The notes beneath the pieces were generated by a model. The model had not been told where the DNA came from. It saw nothing but the letters and a program-made list of their open reading frames with translations, and searched no databases. 64,000 bases of DNA from Bradyrhizobium sp. KBS0727. Lineage in GTDB: Bacteria > Pseudomonadota > Alphaproteobacteria > Rhizobiales > Xanthobacteraceae. The stretch's first letter is position 1. Each line of letters starts with the position of its first letter. Made by a program: the position numbers and the translations under genes. The DNA lies in the NCBI RefSeq assembly GCF_005937885.2, contig NZ_CP042176.1, positions 2,537,501 to 2,601,500 of the forward strand, in the 5' to 3' direction. This document shows positions 55,882 to 64,000 of this stretch, one piece after another.

Positions 55882-58800
55882 TCAGAGAAGCTCGGGCAAC
55901 CGATAGAGCAGGCGCCGCGCCGCCGGCCAACCCGCGTCCACGAAAAGGTCGAGGCAAGAGATAAGCTTTTCGCGACGTTCCGCGCTGGCGAAAATCCCAC
56001 GGTGGTCGGCCAGATAGATGCCGACGATGGCAACAAACTTATTCGTCGCGAGAGACTCAAATTGGTAGCCATTCCGCGCGCCGCCCTTGAGAAGTGCATG
56101 CGCGATAAGATCGAAAACGGCCTCAGGATCGGCGGGCCGCAAGAAATCAAGCAGATCGACAAGGTAGTAGATGGTATGCGGTATGCCGACATCGCCGAGA
56201 CGCCGAATCATCGGCGCCAGGTCGTCCAAGAACGCCCGCTTGCTCTCGATGCTGGCCAACGAAACATCCTCGCTCCCGTTCGCCGTTGCACCCGATGAAA
56301 AATAAAGCTGATCGCCGACGTGATCGATAACACGGGCGCACACGCGCACGCGCGCGCGCTCCGTCGCGTTGACGTTTGCTTCGCCTTTCGCATAATAATC
56401 TTCAAGACAGGCCGCCGCGTGTGTTACAATCTCGCTCGCGAGCTTCTGAACGCTTTTACGCAGCTTGATATCGGCGGCTTTGCCAGAGCGGTAACCATCG
56501 ACGATGTGGCCGCGCATGGTTGAAACCACGCGGAGAAGCTCGCGCTCATATCCCTCCGGTTCGGACAGCCAAGTCTCGATCAGACTGTGAGCGCGCGGCC
56601 TCTCGTACCGCGTCCACAGGACGGCCACGATGGTCGCGATACCCTCGACAATGCGATCGCCGTGCGGATCCTTCTCGCGTGTCGCGCGGGGAAACAACTT
56701 CAGGGCCAGGTCCTCGGTCTTCTCCACGTCGTGATGCACCGCCCGGCAGAGAAAGTTGGTGATAGCGCGTAGGACATCATCGTTAGATTCCTCGCTAATG
56801 TAGGTCTCCGCAATCCGCCAGAAGTCGTCTCGCCGAAATTCCCAGAGGCAGCCGAGATGATCGGCGAAAATGAACCGGACTCCGGCGTTTGGATCGCTCT
56901 CTAGGTCGGCAACTTTCGGGAGATAGGTATCCGCCATCGACTGCGACAAAGTGCAGAGACGAAGCGCGGCTTCTACGGCCGACGCTCGGGGTCCCCGATC
57001 CGCAGCTTTTCCGGGCTGGTCAGCCGGACGCGCATGTCGGAAAAATGACGACACAAGCGACCACAGCCGCCCGGCTGCATCTGCGTCTTGCCTTAAGCCA
57101 TCCTTTTGAGCCGCGAGTTTCTCGAAAGTGGCGCCAAGCTGATCCTCTGCATACTCCTTGATGCGCGAAGCGGCCGAAGCCGTAGCGTCCGCGGCGAGAG
57201 CGGCCGTCAGCACTTCGGCCGCCGCAAGACCGCGCATCAGATCGTTCGTTTCAGCTTCCAGCTGCTCCACGAGACGGAGCAAAGCGGCGTTGGCCGGAGA
57301 CTCGATATCGATTTCCTTCGGGAGCCAAAAATAAGGCTCCGGCTGGTGGCTGCTCGTAGTGATTTGAAAGGGTCGACGATTTTCCGTCGAAACGGCCTTC
57401 GTGCCAGCCTCATCCACGATTGCGCGGGCCTGCTCTGTCACGAGCAGAGGCGCGCCGATTGTGCCAAATAGCGTACCCAGGAAGCGCAGCCGGGATCGCG
57501 CTGGATCGCTTGAGTCCGGGTACTCAATTGCCAATGCGCTTTCCTCAAATTGCCGCCGATCCGGTTCGTCGATTTGCGGATAGGCCGCGGCAACAAGATC
57601 GACGGCATCCTTTGTTGTATCGGACGCGCGCAAGAACCCCACGTCTCGGACGTAGGGCCACAGGAGCGTTTCAAGAACCTCCGCCCGCTTCGCGCCGACA
57701 AGGAACAGCCGGGCCCAGAGCACCAGGGGCTTGGCATGGCGAATAACATACTGCGCGAGGCTGCGCGCGTCGTTGTCGCTCGCTGTCTCAAGGCGATTCT
57801 TAAAAGCGAGAAGAATGGCGGCTGCATTATCGGCATGGGCGTGGCGGTCGTTCGGATCCGATGCCCAGATATGGCTGTGATCGGCCAGCAGCGTCAGCGT
57901 TCCGCCTGCGGCCGCGATGACGACCGTCTCCGCGTCTCCATACTTTCGGCGGACATAACCCTCTAATGCCGCACTAATGGCCTTGATTGCCTGTTCCGGT
58001 TCGGCTCCAAGAAAGCGCGGCACCATCTCCTTCAACGTCCATTTGGCGTGATCGTAGTCCTGCCGCTTGTTGCTCGTCAGCGAGAGGATCTGGCTCGGTC
58101 CCATCGACGTCTTGCTGTCGTCGCTGACATCGTAGCTAAAAACCACTCCGAAAATCTCGACAAGGAAGCCGGGATCAACCGTAAGAAGGGTCTCGGCTTG
58201 TCGTGTTAGGGCAGGGATATCTTCATGCGCGTGCGTGGCCAAGCGCTCCGCTGTGAGCGTCCTGGACAGTAGTGTGCGTGACGTCACGGAGTCCGAGCGG
58301 TAGCTATCGGCGACAAGTTCAATCGCAATGGGAGTCAATGAATCAGCGGCTGGCCGGTCGAAAGCATAGGAAAAAAGCGCGCGCGCCGCGATGCCGAGGT
58401 CGACCAGGACGGCCGGATCGGTGACGCGCTTGCTGAAGCGGGTCAGGAGCGTCCGAAGCGGCCAGGCAATCCCGTCAAGATCGGAGCTGATGCGTGCTGC
58501 GAAGTGACACCAGGCGGCATCGGCCACCGGAAGCCCGTCATCCACGCGCACCGTGATCGAGCCGACCACGTGCATGAACGCCACGGTCGCCGCCTTGCGG
58601 CGGGTGTCGTCCCGCATAAGTGACAGAAATCCCTTGATGTCGTCGTTATCTGCGGGCAGTTCGGATGCGACGCGGGCCGCGATGCTGCGCGCGACGGGGT
58701 CAACGCCCGTGCCTCCGGCGAAAAGACAGACCGCTTTCCAAAAAGCCTCGCGGTCGGATTCGCCATTCTCCCAAAGGGATTGCAAGGCGAAGCCAATCGC

Positions 58801-60849
58801 CGGGGCCAGCATCAGCGACAAGCCGCGGTCGTCCCGCAAGCGCTCGACGGTCGCTTCGATATTCAGCGGATCGATAAAGAGCCGGCTTGCCGCGTAGTCG
58901 AACAAAATGTGGTGCCGGAAGCCAATCAATCGATTGTCGGGTAACAACGTCACCACGCCGTCTTTCAGCACAGCATCGAACGCATCGGGATCCGGCGCTG
59001 CAGACGTGTTACGCCGTGCCCGCAGACTTCGATCGGCCACCATTTCCGTCACCGCCGCGCCAAGACAGAGTTCGGCGCCGCTGCCATGTTGCTCAACACG
59101 TTTGCGCCAATAAAGCGCCAGTAGCTCGACCTGAGAGGCGATGCTATTGAATGCATCCGGGGTCGCCCCGTTTGTGAGAAGCTCGGCCAGCAGCCGCGTA
59201 TTAAAGGGAACGCGCGCCAGATCGCGGAGTTTCTCGCCGCCGCGCGTGATGGCCTGGTCCAGCGGCGGCGCGTTGACACGCAGCGCGGCAAACTCCGCAA
59301 CACTCCACGGCGGCACCGTGATGTGGCGGATATCTGCAAAATCCTTGCTCGCGCGGTCAGCTGCTGGGGGAGTGCCTCTGAACAAGAGGCGGAACTGTTC
59401 GCCCATGCGGAGATCAAACGAGCGGATGGACGCAATCACCCGCCAGCGGGAGGCGGGACGCTTCACCACGGCGTCAATCAAGCCGCGAAAGACATGCTCG
59501 CCCGCGCCGCCGCGCGTGGCATCGAGTGCATCAATGAAGAGAAAAGCGGGTTTCACCCCCGGCCAGTTGTCCAGGACATCGATGACCCGGTGTTCGAGCC
59601 CAAGTTCGAGACGCATTCCCTCCGCCGACACGACCGGCAACTGGTCAACGGCCAACTCGATGACGTCGCATTTTTGCTCACGGAGAGCGGCCGCGGCGGC
59701 GCTGATGACCGCGCTTTTGCCAGCGCCCGGCTCGCCGATAACAAGGAAGGAGCCGCTTTTGGCAGCGTCCACCACCGACTGGGTGACGTCTCGTGCGATC
59801 GTGATGTCGGTACCCAACACGACGGTTTTCTCGAATTCCGCCAGCCGGCGGCCTGTCTCTTCGCTGTAGCGGACCAGTTGCGCGACATCCGCCTCGTAAC
59901 GGGGCGGTGCTTTCAGGGGGATGCCGAGGGCAGATAGCGCGTTCCGGAATTGAGTGGCGTCACCACCCAAACGGCCTTCCATGAGATGTTGGCAATGGTT
60001 CTCCAATGCGACAAAGGCATTGGCGGCGGTACTCACTCGAGTGACGAGATGGCCCGCTCCCGCGATCGCGGCGGCGCGGTCGCCGCCAGCCATGTCGAAC
60101 GAGATTACAACAACAAAAGGAAGAAGGGCACGAATGTCGCTCTCGCGCGCGGCCTCCTTCGTAAGCGCCTTCCACTCCGCCTTCAGCGCTTTGACGAAGG
60201 TATTCAGCGCGTCCTTCTGGGCGTTTGGCAATGGCGCGCTATATTTCGCCCGACGCGTGTTCAGCGCGCGCGCCAAGTCGCGTGTGACGCTGCCACTCGA
60301 ATTGGGTCCTGCCGCGAGCAGCAACCGATCTTTCGCCAGGTCCAGCGGCCGGTCCCACCCTTTCTTGCCGCGGCCCTTGCGCGCGCTATGCCAGAGGCGG
60401 ACCATTTGTCCTGCCGTTTTCCGTAGATCGCTTTCGGGCTGGGCAGAAAGACTGACGCCGGTTTTGGCTTGAATAAATATCCATCCGCCCGCATCGGTCT
60501 CGACCCCGCAGTCATCCACCGCGGCTTCACTCTCAAACCGGACGCCACGCGGCTTCGCGTCGCCCAATCCAAGACGGCTATCCATTGGTGCTTCTGCAAG
60601 CATCTGGACCGCGAAAACCGCGCCAACGGATGCCTGGAAGCTTACGCCCGCCGTCGTTGCACTGCCTCCAGCGCGCGCGAGTAAGTCGGCAGGCTTTTTC
60701 TTCAGAGGCGCCTTAGACACTGATTTCCCGCCCGGCGAGGTGCGTCCCTTGCCCGACTTTTTTGCCATCTTCTTGGCAGGGCCCTTGGGCGCCTTCTTTT
60801 TCTTGAGCCCTGTCCGCATACGCGGTGCGGCTCTGCTGCGCTTTGCCAT
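55882..60849 (-). CDS. PD-(D/E)xK-like nuclease / STAND-type NTPase, candidate defence protein
   Basis: About 1655 residues from the ATG at 60849; an earlier in-frame TTG at 60894 is less likely. After a Lys/Ala-rich basic leader (1-55) comes a segment resembling the DUF4297/Mrr-type PD-(D/E)xK fold: VRFESEAAVDDCG (about 103-115) and IFIQAKTG (about 124-131), giving D...QxK. Next is a P-loop NTPase with Walker A FLVIGEPGAGKSAVI (about 368-382), Walker B FLFIDALDATRGG (about 436-448) and an arginine-containing sensor string ASIRSFDLR. The remaining ~1000 residues are helical repeats without recognised motifs, resembling the sensor half of STAND proteins such as Avs. Transcribed after the TOPRIM gene with a gap of about 140 bases. 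The defence role is inferred. Confidence 0.7.
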   Translation of the reverse strand: MAKRSRAAPRMRTGLKKKKAPKGPAKKMAKKSGKGRTSPGGKSVSKAPLKKKPADLLARAGGSATTAGVSFQASVGAVFAVQMLAEAPMDSRLGLGDAKPRGVRFESEAAVDDCGVETDAGGWIFIQAKTGVSLSAQPESDLRKTAGQMVRLWHSARKGRGKKGWDRPLDLAKDRLLLAAGPNSSGSVTRDLARALNTRRAKYSAPLPNAQKDALNTFVKALKAEWKALTKEAARESDIRALLPFVVVISFDMAGGDRAAAIAGAGHLVTRVSTAANAFVALENHCQHLMEGRLGGDATQFRNALSALGIPLKAPPRYEADVAQLVRYSEETGRRLAEFEKTVVLGTDITIARDVTQSVVDAAKSGSFLVIGEPGAGKSAVISAAAAALREQKCDVIELAVDQLPVVSAEGMRLELGLEHRVIDVLDNWPGVKPAFLFIDALDATRGGAGEHVFRGLIDAVVKRPASRWRVIASIRSFDLRMGEQFRLLFRGTPPAADRASKDFADIRHITVPPWSVAEFAALRVNAPPLDQAITRGGEKLRDLARVPFNTRLLAELLTNGATPDAFNSIASQVELLALYWRKRVEQHGSGAELCLGAAVTEMVADRSLRARRNTSAAPDPDAFDAVLKDGVVTLLPDNRLIGFRHHILFDYAASRLFIDPLNIEATVERLRDDRGLSLMLAPAIGFALQSLWENGESDREAFWKAVCLFAGGTGVDPVARSIAARVASELPADNDDIKGFLSLMRDDTRRKAATVAFMHVVGSITVRVDDGLPVADAAWCHFAARISSDLDGIAWPLRTLLTRFSKRVTDPAVLVDLGIAARALFSYAFDRPAADSLTPIAIELVADSYRSDSVTSRTLLSRTLTAERLATHAHEDIPALTRQAETLLTVDPGFLVEIFGVVFSYDVSDDSKTSMGPSQILSLTSNKRQDYDHAKWTLKEMVPRFLGAEPEQAIKAISAALEGYVRRKYGDAETVVIAAAGGTLTLLADHSHIWASDPNDRHAHADNAAAILLAFKNRLETASDNDARSLAQYVIRHAKPLVLWARLFLVGAKRAEVLETLLWPYVRDVGFLRASDTTKDAVDLVAAAYPQIDEPDRRQFEESALAIEYPDSSDPARSRLRFLGTLFGTIGAPLLVTEQARAIVDEAGTKAVSTENRRPFQITTSSHQPEPYFWLPKEIDIESPANAALLRLVEQLEAETNDLMRGLAAAEVLTAALAADATASAASRIKEYAEDQLGATFEKLAAQKDGLRQDADAAGRLWSLVSSFFRHARPADQPGKAADRGPRASAVEAALRLCTLSQSMADTYLPKVADLESDPNAGVRFIFADHLGCLWEFRRDDFWRIAETYISEESNDDVLRAITNFLCRAVHHDVEKTEDLALKLFPRATREKDPHGDRIVEGIATIVAVLWTRYERPRAHSLIETWLSEPEGYERELLRVVSTMRGHIVDGYRSGKAADIKLRKSVQKLASEIVTHAAACLEDYYAKGEANVNATERARVRVCARVIDHVGDQLYFSSGATANGSEDVSLASIESKRAFLDDLAPMIRRLGDVGIPHTIYYLVDLLDFLRPADPEAVFDLIAHALLKGGARNGYQFESLATNKFVAIVGIYLADHRGIFASAERREKLISCLDLFVDAGWPAARRLLYRLPELL

Positions 60850-60989
60850 AGGCCACGAACTTAGGTTGTAGGCCGCCACTCGCAAGCGAGCCAAAAATCC
60901 GAAGCGTTTTCAATGGCCTACCATTCCCGCTTGGCGTTGCCGCCGCCGGCTCATGGTCGATTCGCAACGAAGGCTTGCCTAGTTGAACT

Positions 60990-62855
60990 CTATTTGGGCT
61001 TTTTGGGTTTCCGGACTAGCGCTCCAAAAGGACTTTTACGTCGCCCGACCGCGCCGGGACGAAGCGTCCCGAAATAACCGGTGCGCTGGTTGTATTCCCA
61101 CATCGCCTGGGTCAGCGGCTGATGATTGCGCCCGGCTCGCTCAGCCACCTTCTCAAGAAAGCGCACAATCGGGCGATGCTGAGGCTTTCGCTTGGTCGCG
61201 GTGTCGAACATGAGATCGATCAGCTCGCGCCCGAACTGAGGCTTGTTCAGATTCCGTCCTATGCGCTCCGTATAGAGGACGTCGAGGGTGCGGAGTTTGG
61301 CCTTCTTTTTCGGAAGGCTGGCACTCTCGCGGCACTCTTTAACGTCGGCGGCCGAAAACGCAGCCTGCCCCTCAGCGTAGCGCGTCAGCGCCTTCGCGAG
61401 TTCGGCGTCATTGAAGTTGTCCATCTCGAAGGACAGCTTCCATAACTTGACATAGTTCGGCCGCGTAACGCGTCGATCCGGAAAATGGATAGACGTCGCC
61501 CGCCGCAGGCCCTTACCGATATTCGTCGGGGCAAGGCCTTCATTGTCCAATAGGACAAAAGCGAACGTCTGGTGATGATGCAGATAATCAATCAGACGCC
61601 ACAACGCGCTGTACGAGCTATCGGATCCACCGGTTGCGTTCGACACGCCTCTCACGTTGACCAATTCAATGCCAAGGACGCCAAGCGTTGTCGCGTACAT
61701 TTTGTCGAAGAGCATTGGCACGACCGTAAGCTCGGTCGCGCCTTCCACGAAAAGCACAAGCTGCGGTTTTGGATTGACGCCAAAATCATTGGCGACAAGC
61801 TCCAGTGCCCGCAAGGGATCGTCCTCTGCCATGATGTCGGGCGTGCGTTCAATAACGGTCCGGCCGTACTCGCCGTGTGCATCAAGGGTCTCGCCGAACG
61901 CGTCCTGGTAGAACAACCGAAGCATTTTAGCCATCTCGCCGAACGCCTGCGCTCTCAAGGCCGCGTCCTTTAGCCGTTGGCGCTTCTCGACGCGGATAAA
62001 GCGCGCCAGCCCTCGCCAGTTCTCCAGCGGATCGATTAGTCGATACTGAAGAAACACACGCTCATAGATACGCTTGAGACCGGCTTTGTCGAGACCGAGC
62101 GCGCCAGCGACACCTGCCGCATCCCATTGGCGCGCGAAAGCATACCATTCCCAATTGGAAAAATGGGAGAGTCCCATCGGAATCGTGACGTGGCGTTCGT
62201 CGCCTTGTGTTTTTGGGTAATATCGGTCGGAGATAACTTGGCAGATGGCGCCTATCTCGACGCCCGAAACCAGCGTTTCCCGCGCGACGACGCGGGCAGC
62301 GTACTCAGAAAGGTTGGACTTGAGCTGATCCCCCCATTCAGGATCGATTGTTGCGTCGTCACTAAGCGCCCACTCGATTTCGACGGTCGCGGTCAGAGCC
62401 CGGAGCAGATGCTCGAGCTCAAAGATCTGAAATTGTGAATAGTAGCATTCGTGACGCCGGAGTTCCGTGTCGATCGTTGTTGAATGTGGCGATGTCTGAA
62501 TCCGCGGGTCCCATGCATTTCCATGCTCCAACCAGCTCCGGATCACACGCTGACTGAAATCAAATCCTGCCAGCTCCGTTTGTATGGCGCCGTCCCAAGC
62601 TTCGTCTTCGCCTACTTGCCCAAGATCACGGTAACGGCGACCATCATCCAGGTATTCCACCTTGTGCGGCACGTCGATTCGGTAGATGCGTAGCATAGGT
62701 AGAAACAGGCCGAGCCGCTCCAGCCGACGCAGACGCTCAGCTCGCACATCCATCTTCCGAGCGCGGCAGAAGTCAACGAGACTGCCCAACGGCAATAACG
62801 GACAAACGCGATAGGCCTCCCGGTCAACGAGGGTATTGAGTATTCCGTGCGGCAA
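60990..62855 (-). CDS. OLD-like TOPRIM domain protein without ATPase, candidate defence protein
   Basis: A 621-residue protein from TTG 62855, which has AGGTGG just upstream. Residues 1-360 are helical and match no family I know; no Walker motifs are present. Residues about 365-480 form a TOPRIM domain: LVLFVEGATELTVVP with the catalytic Glu371, NVRGVSN, and FVLLDNEG with Asp437/Glu439, then LSFEMDNFND, like the acidic end of OLD-family TOPRIMs. The C-terminus is very basic (RKSPFGALVRKPKKPK). It is the first gene of the lower-GC block and lies upstream of the nuclease-NTPase gene on the same strand. Confidence 0.7.
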   Translation of the reverse strand: MPHGILNTLVDREAYRVCPLLPLGSLVDFCRARKMDVRAERLRRLERLGLFLPMLRIYRIDVPHKVEYLDDGRRYRDLGQVGEDEAWDGAIQTELAGFDFSQRVIRSWLEHGNAWDPRIQTSPHSTTIDTELRRHECYYSQFQIFELEHLLRALTATVEIEWALSDDATIDPEWGDQLKSNLSEYAARVVARETLVSGVEIGAICQVISDRYYPKTQGDERHVTIPMGLSHFSNWEWYAFARQWDAAGVAGALGLDKAGLKRIYERVFLQYRLIDPLENWRGLARFIRVEKRQRLKDAALRAQAFGEMAKMLRLFYQDAFGETLDAHGEYGRTVIERTPDIMAEDDPLRALELVANDFGVNPKPQLVLFVEGATELTVVPMLFDKMYATTLGVLGIELVNVRGVSNATGGSDSSYSALWRLIDYLHHHQTFAFVLLDNEGLAPTNIGKGLRRATSIHFPDRRVTRPNYVKLWKLSFEMDNFNDAELAKALTRYAEGQAAFSAADVKECRESASLPKKKAKLRTLDVLYTERIGRNLNKPQFGRELIDLMFDTATKRKPQHRPIVRFLEKVAERAGRNHQPLTQAMWEYNQRTGYFGTLRPGAVGRRKSPFGALVRKPKKPK

Positions 62856-63097
62856 GCACCACCTAAACTTTGCGACAATAAGGCGACCGCGCTTGGGAGC
62901 TGCCGCAACACAACGAATCTAGTCCACAAATCATAGCAGATCTTTGTCAATCCCGCGGAGGAATGCAGCCGCCAGCTTCGCTGACCGGGCGCTCGTGCAC
63001 CGAGCCGCACCAACCGGGCGGCCTCGGTCTCTTTTTGCAAAGGTTGAGAATTGTGGCGTCGGGTATGGTATGTTGCTGACCTCCGCACACCACCGAC

Positions 63098-63127
63098 GTT
63101 CAACGGTGGCTGCTTTCGCCGTTGAAC
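63098..63127. promoter_or_regulatory. 9-bp inverted repeat before the DUF4238 gene
   Basis: GTTCAACGG and CCGTTGAAC are perfect complementary arms 12 bases apart, ending 16 bases before the DUF4238 start, in the divergent spacer with the TOPRIM gene. It could be an operator or a leader hairpin. Confidence 0.4.
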
Positions 63128-63143
63128 TGTCTCTCTTGGCATC

Positions 63144-64000
63144 ATGAACACCCCGCGTAACCACCACTACGTGCCGCAGTTCTATCTGCGGAACTTTGCG
63201 TCTGATCCCGAGAAGAAAAAGGTTCGGACGCTCGCCAAAAGCGGCGAGTATGCCGTCTGGGCAGAGCGATCGATCGAAGGACTTGGCTTCGAACGCGACC
63301 TCTATGTGCATACCTATGCCGGTGTCCCGGTCTCGGTTGAGGACGAGATCAACCGCTCCATCGAGACGCCAATCTCAAAAAGCGACACCTGGGCCAAGAT
63401 TCAAAGCGGTCGTGCGGACGCCCTTGATCGATCCGACAAGCCGATCCTGTATGCTCTGGTCCGGCATCTCGAAGCGCGTACGCCGCACTACCTTGCCACG
63501 CAGCTGGAGCTTGCGCAGCTCGCCGCGCAGCCCGAAGGCGATATACCCTTTACGGACGAGGAGCGCGCATACTATGCGGAACTCCGCGCGAACGCAGATC
63601 TCACCAAGGAAATGTTCAATTATATGTCGGCCGCAACCGACTGGAGCGAGGCGGCCTATCGCGGGGCTGGTGTGACCGTCGTTCGCACGGCCAGCGCGTT
63701 TCGGACGTCAACCATCCCCGTTTTGGCAACCCGGGCTCCGGAGCATCCTGCGTTGCGGCTGCCGCTCCCCGGGATGGTGCCGTTCGCATATAACCTCGCC
63801 CTCAATCCAACGACACTTGTGAACCTGGTCCTCGCGGATTTCGATGATGCGTTTCTCAATGTCGAGCAGGGTGAGGATTTCCGGCTAGGCATGAACCGGC
63901 AGTTCGCCGGGCAATTTGGCCACTTCCCGCATGTCCGCCATATGATCACGGACGCCAACGACGAACTGGTCCAGGACATGATGTGGGCTTATTATCGCCT
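63144..64000 (+). CDS. DUF4238 family protein (3' end outside window)
   Basis: At least 285 residues from the ATG at 63144; the frame is open to the window end. The start MNTPRNHHYVPQFYLRNFA is the hallmark of DUF4238, whose conserved HHYVPQFYLRNF motif is found in proteins of unknown function often carried by mobile or defence regions. Other family-like parts are HLEARTPHYLATQ and FGHFPHVRHMITD. No membrane segment is seen. It is divergent from the TOPRIM gene across 288 bases. Confidence 0.85.
   Translation, partial: MNTPRNHHYVPQFYLRNFASDPEKKKVRTLAKSGEYAVWAERSIEGLGFERDLYVHTYAGVPVSVEDEINRSIETPISKSDTWAKIQSGRADALDRSDKPILYALVRHLEARTPHYLATQLELAQLAAQPEGDIPFTDEERAYYAELRANADLTKEMFNYMSAATDWSEAAYRGAGVTVVRTASAFRTSTIPVLATRAPEHPALRLPLPGMVPFAYNLALNPTTLVNLVLADFDDAFLNVEQGEDFRLGMNRQFAGQFGHFPHVRHMITDANDELVQDMMWAYYR

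Noticed and set aside
63044..63074. Sigma-70-like promoter before the DUF4238 gene
   Set aside because: TTGAGA and TATGGT/TATGTT occur but with 14- or 19-base spacing, neither close to the optimum.

Overview
The window is a GC-rich alphaproteobacterial chromosome segment, most like Bradyrhizobium or a close Nitrobacteraceae relative. The grounds are the feuPQ-like / cycHJKL (ccmIEFH) / degP / two-component / glnE order, several small families typical of Rhizobiales (DUF1491, DUF2336, DUF1254/DUF1214, YcgN), dispersed palindromic repeats of the kind common in Bradyrhizobium, and a TTAA-N7-TTAA CtrA-type box. No rRNA gene, intact tRNA gene or CRISPR array was seen.

Layout. 1-5.2 kb: a type I secretion module (HlyD-like adaptor, PrtD-like ABC exporter) behind its probable substrate, a PhoX-like protein with RTX repeats that carries a one-base frameshift. 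5.5-8.1 kb: small conserved genes (DUF1491, DUF2336, a lipoprotein). 8.1-9.4 kb: a decayed patch (IS5-type transposase tail, remnant of a Bug/TctC binding protein) and an intact orphan substrate-binding protein. 9.5-15.7 kb: DUF1254/DUF1214 pair, class A penicillin-binding protein, YcgN-type protein, DHA2 exporter. 15.7-20.3 kb: a six-GAF histidine kinase overlapping a single-domain response regulator. 20.4-25.3 kb: ThDP enzyme, orphan Flp pilin, Ku, phosphatase. 25.5-41.4 kb: feuPQ-like pair, a 468-aa conserved unknown, ccmI-ccmE-ccmF-ccmH, DUF1993, DegP-like protease, a second two-component pair and glnE. 41.6-48.7 kb: the NAD-dependent formate dehydrogenase operon fdsG-fdsB-fdsA-fdhD-fdsD with a divergent LysR regulator. 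48.7-52.6 kb: a PleC-like PAS kinase and a cation diffusion facilitator.

From about 52.7 kb to the right edge the character changes: palindromic repeats, a structured multi-hairpin element, an IS110 transposase and a fragment resembling the 3' half of initiator tRNA lead into a lower-GC block. This block holds a 155-aa protein with an internal duplication, a ~1655-aa protein with a PD-(D/E)xK-like nuclease segment followed by a STAND-type NTPase and a long helical C-terminal part, a 621-aa protein with an OLD-like TOPRIM domain but no ATPase, and a divergent DUF4238 gene cut by the window end. I interpret this block as a candidate anti-phage or anti-plasmid defence island. It is the most likely place for an undescribed system, but the function is inferred from architecture and context only.
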